Below are positions 63,324 through 64,000 of a stretch of 64,000 nucleotides of DNA, in pieces. A program made the translations under genes and the position numbers. Source of the DNA: Chelonoidis abingdonii (Eukaryota; Chordata; Testudines; Testudinidae); the NCBI RefSeq assembly GCF_003597395.2, contig NC_133777.1:14359917-14423916 (forward strand). The letters run 5' to 3'. The notes under the pieces are model-generated. The model worked only from the letters and a program-made list of their open reading frames with translations. It did no database searches and was not told the DNA's origin. Position 1 is the stretch's first letter; every line of letters starts with the position of its first letter.

Positions 63324-64000
63324 CTGAAATTGAATTGAACAAGCGTTATGCTTATTTTGTTCTTCCTCTCTGTTTGAAATGAGTTTAGAGGTCATGAATA
63401 GTGCCAGAAAGGGCTTCAGTTTGCTGTATAGTCAAATTACCCAAAGTTGAGCATACTTGGGCTCTCAAATCTTCCCTCCTTTGCCCTGAAGGGGCCTAAA
63501 TCTAGTAGGGAAGAATCCACCATTAACATTTCCAGCTCCTTGCTAATTTGATGCTTACCCTCTCAGGCAGAAAGGTGTTAAATAATCAGGGCCCTACATA
63601 CGCTGTGGCACACTGGAAATTCTGTAATAGCTTGATAAGCATTTGAAGGTTTTAACTTATTAAAATGAGCAATTGATATTGAAAGCCCTCAGAATGTGAG
63701 CGGTTTCTACTGCGTTTCAGACCACCATGTAGTTTCTGGCTTTCTACAGAATTCCAAGATGGCATGCTGACAGAGAATACACAAATCTGTACCTCCTCCT
63801 CCAGGGGTCACCTCCACTTTCCCTCAAGGCAAGAACGCTCTCCCTACCTTTCTGCCTTTCAAGCAATTGCTCACTTCAAGGAATTGGGAAGACCGGGATA
63901 GACTGCTTCTTCCTGCTTCCCCTTCTAGAACCACTGGCTGCTTATCAGGCACGCTGTCTCTCTGAAGCAGACAGAGTAGTAACCAATAGGCAGAATATCA
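63324..64000. other. TRRAP intron before window exon 1
   Basis: Upstream intron to the window edge. I do not find the preceding TRRAP exon or any named repeat here. Confidence 0.5.

Noticed and set aside
1..64000. A novel multi-gene or defence-type system
   Set aside because: The whole window is one eukaryotic gene with intronic repeats; no second set of co-oriented coding genes, array or operon-like layout is present.
23105..64000. Intronic snoRNA or microRNA (human TRRAP introns are reported to host small RNAs)
   Set aside because: I could not identify box C/D, H/ACA or hairpin signatures with confidence by eye; a covariance-model search of all introns would decide.

Overview
This is a vertebrate genomic window, most likely from a turtle. 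The evidence is a 40-exon gene with GT-AG introns, a dense load of CR1, L2/L3 and MIR relics, and many short hAT, Tc1/mariner, Penelope-like and solo-LTR insertions of types I associate with testudine genomes. The gene-level call is firm; the turtle call is inference from repeat style, and another reptile is possible. I see no prokaryotic features, tRNA, rRNA or CRISPR array.

One gene fills the window. On the minus strand, 40 exons between 63323 (upstream side) and 539 (downstream side) join without a frameshift or stop into 2,216 codons. They encode the large N-terminal HEAT-repeat solenoid of TRRAP, the pseudokinase scaffold of the SAGA and TIP60/NuA4 acetyltransferase complexes. By recalled human numbering the window covers about residues 268-2497 of ~3,859. 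The start codon and promoter lie beyond 64000; the rest of the solenoid, the FAT domain and the pseudokinase domain lie below position 1. A 54-bp in-phase cassette exon (24379-24432) adds an 18-residue cysteine-containing segment.

Layout, left to right. 1-7.5 kb: exons 40-37, a CR1, a Penelope-like fragment, and a CR1 split by a hAT element. 7.5-20 kb: exons 36-27, a Penelope-like insertion with RT/endonuclease remnants (7751-8733), a nested Tc1 element, an L2 relic, a hAT element and a solo LTR. 20-33 kb: exons 26-18, a cluster of Penelope-like tails, an L3 relic, a second Tc1 copy, a second LTR and a 778-bp hAT. 33-48 kb: exons 17-10, a third solo LTR with a 72-bp tandem array, a MIR, a fourth LTR, fold-back Penelope derivatives, a CR1 tail and a hAT. 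48-64 kb: exons 9-1, three more hAT elements (one inflated by a GC-rich tandem array), a G-rich minisatellite and an LTR-like promoter segment.

Many insertions could be bounded exactly by target-site duplications: 8 bp for hAT, TA for Tc1/mariner, 5 bp for LTRs, 12-14 bp for the Penelope-like fold-backs. I found no second protein-coding gene. The least ordinary content is the fold-back Penelope family, the tandem-array expansions inside DNA transposons, and the LTRs that carry TATA-like boxes and splice-donor-like ends antisense to TRRAP.
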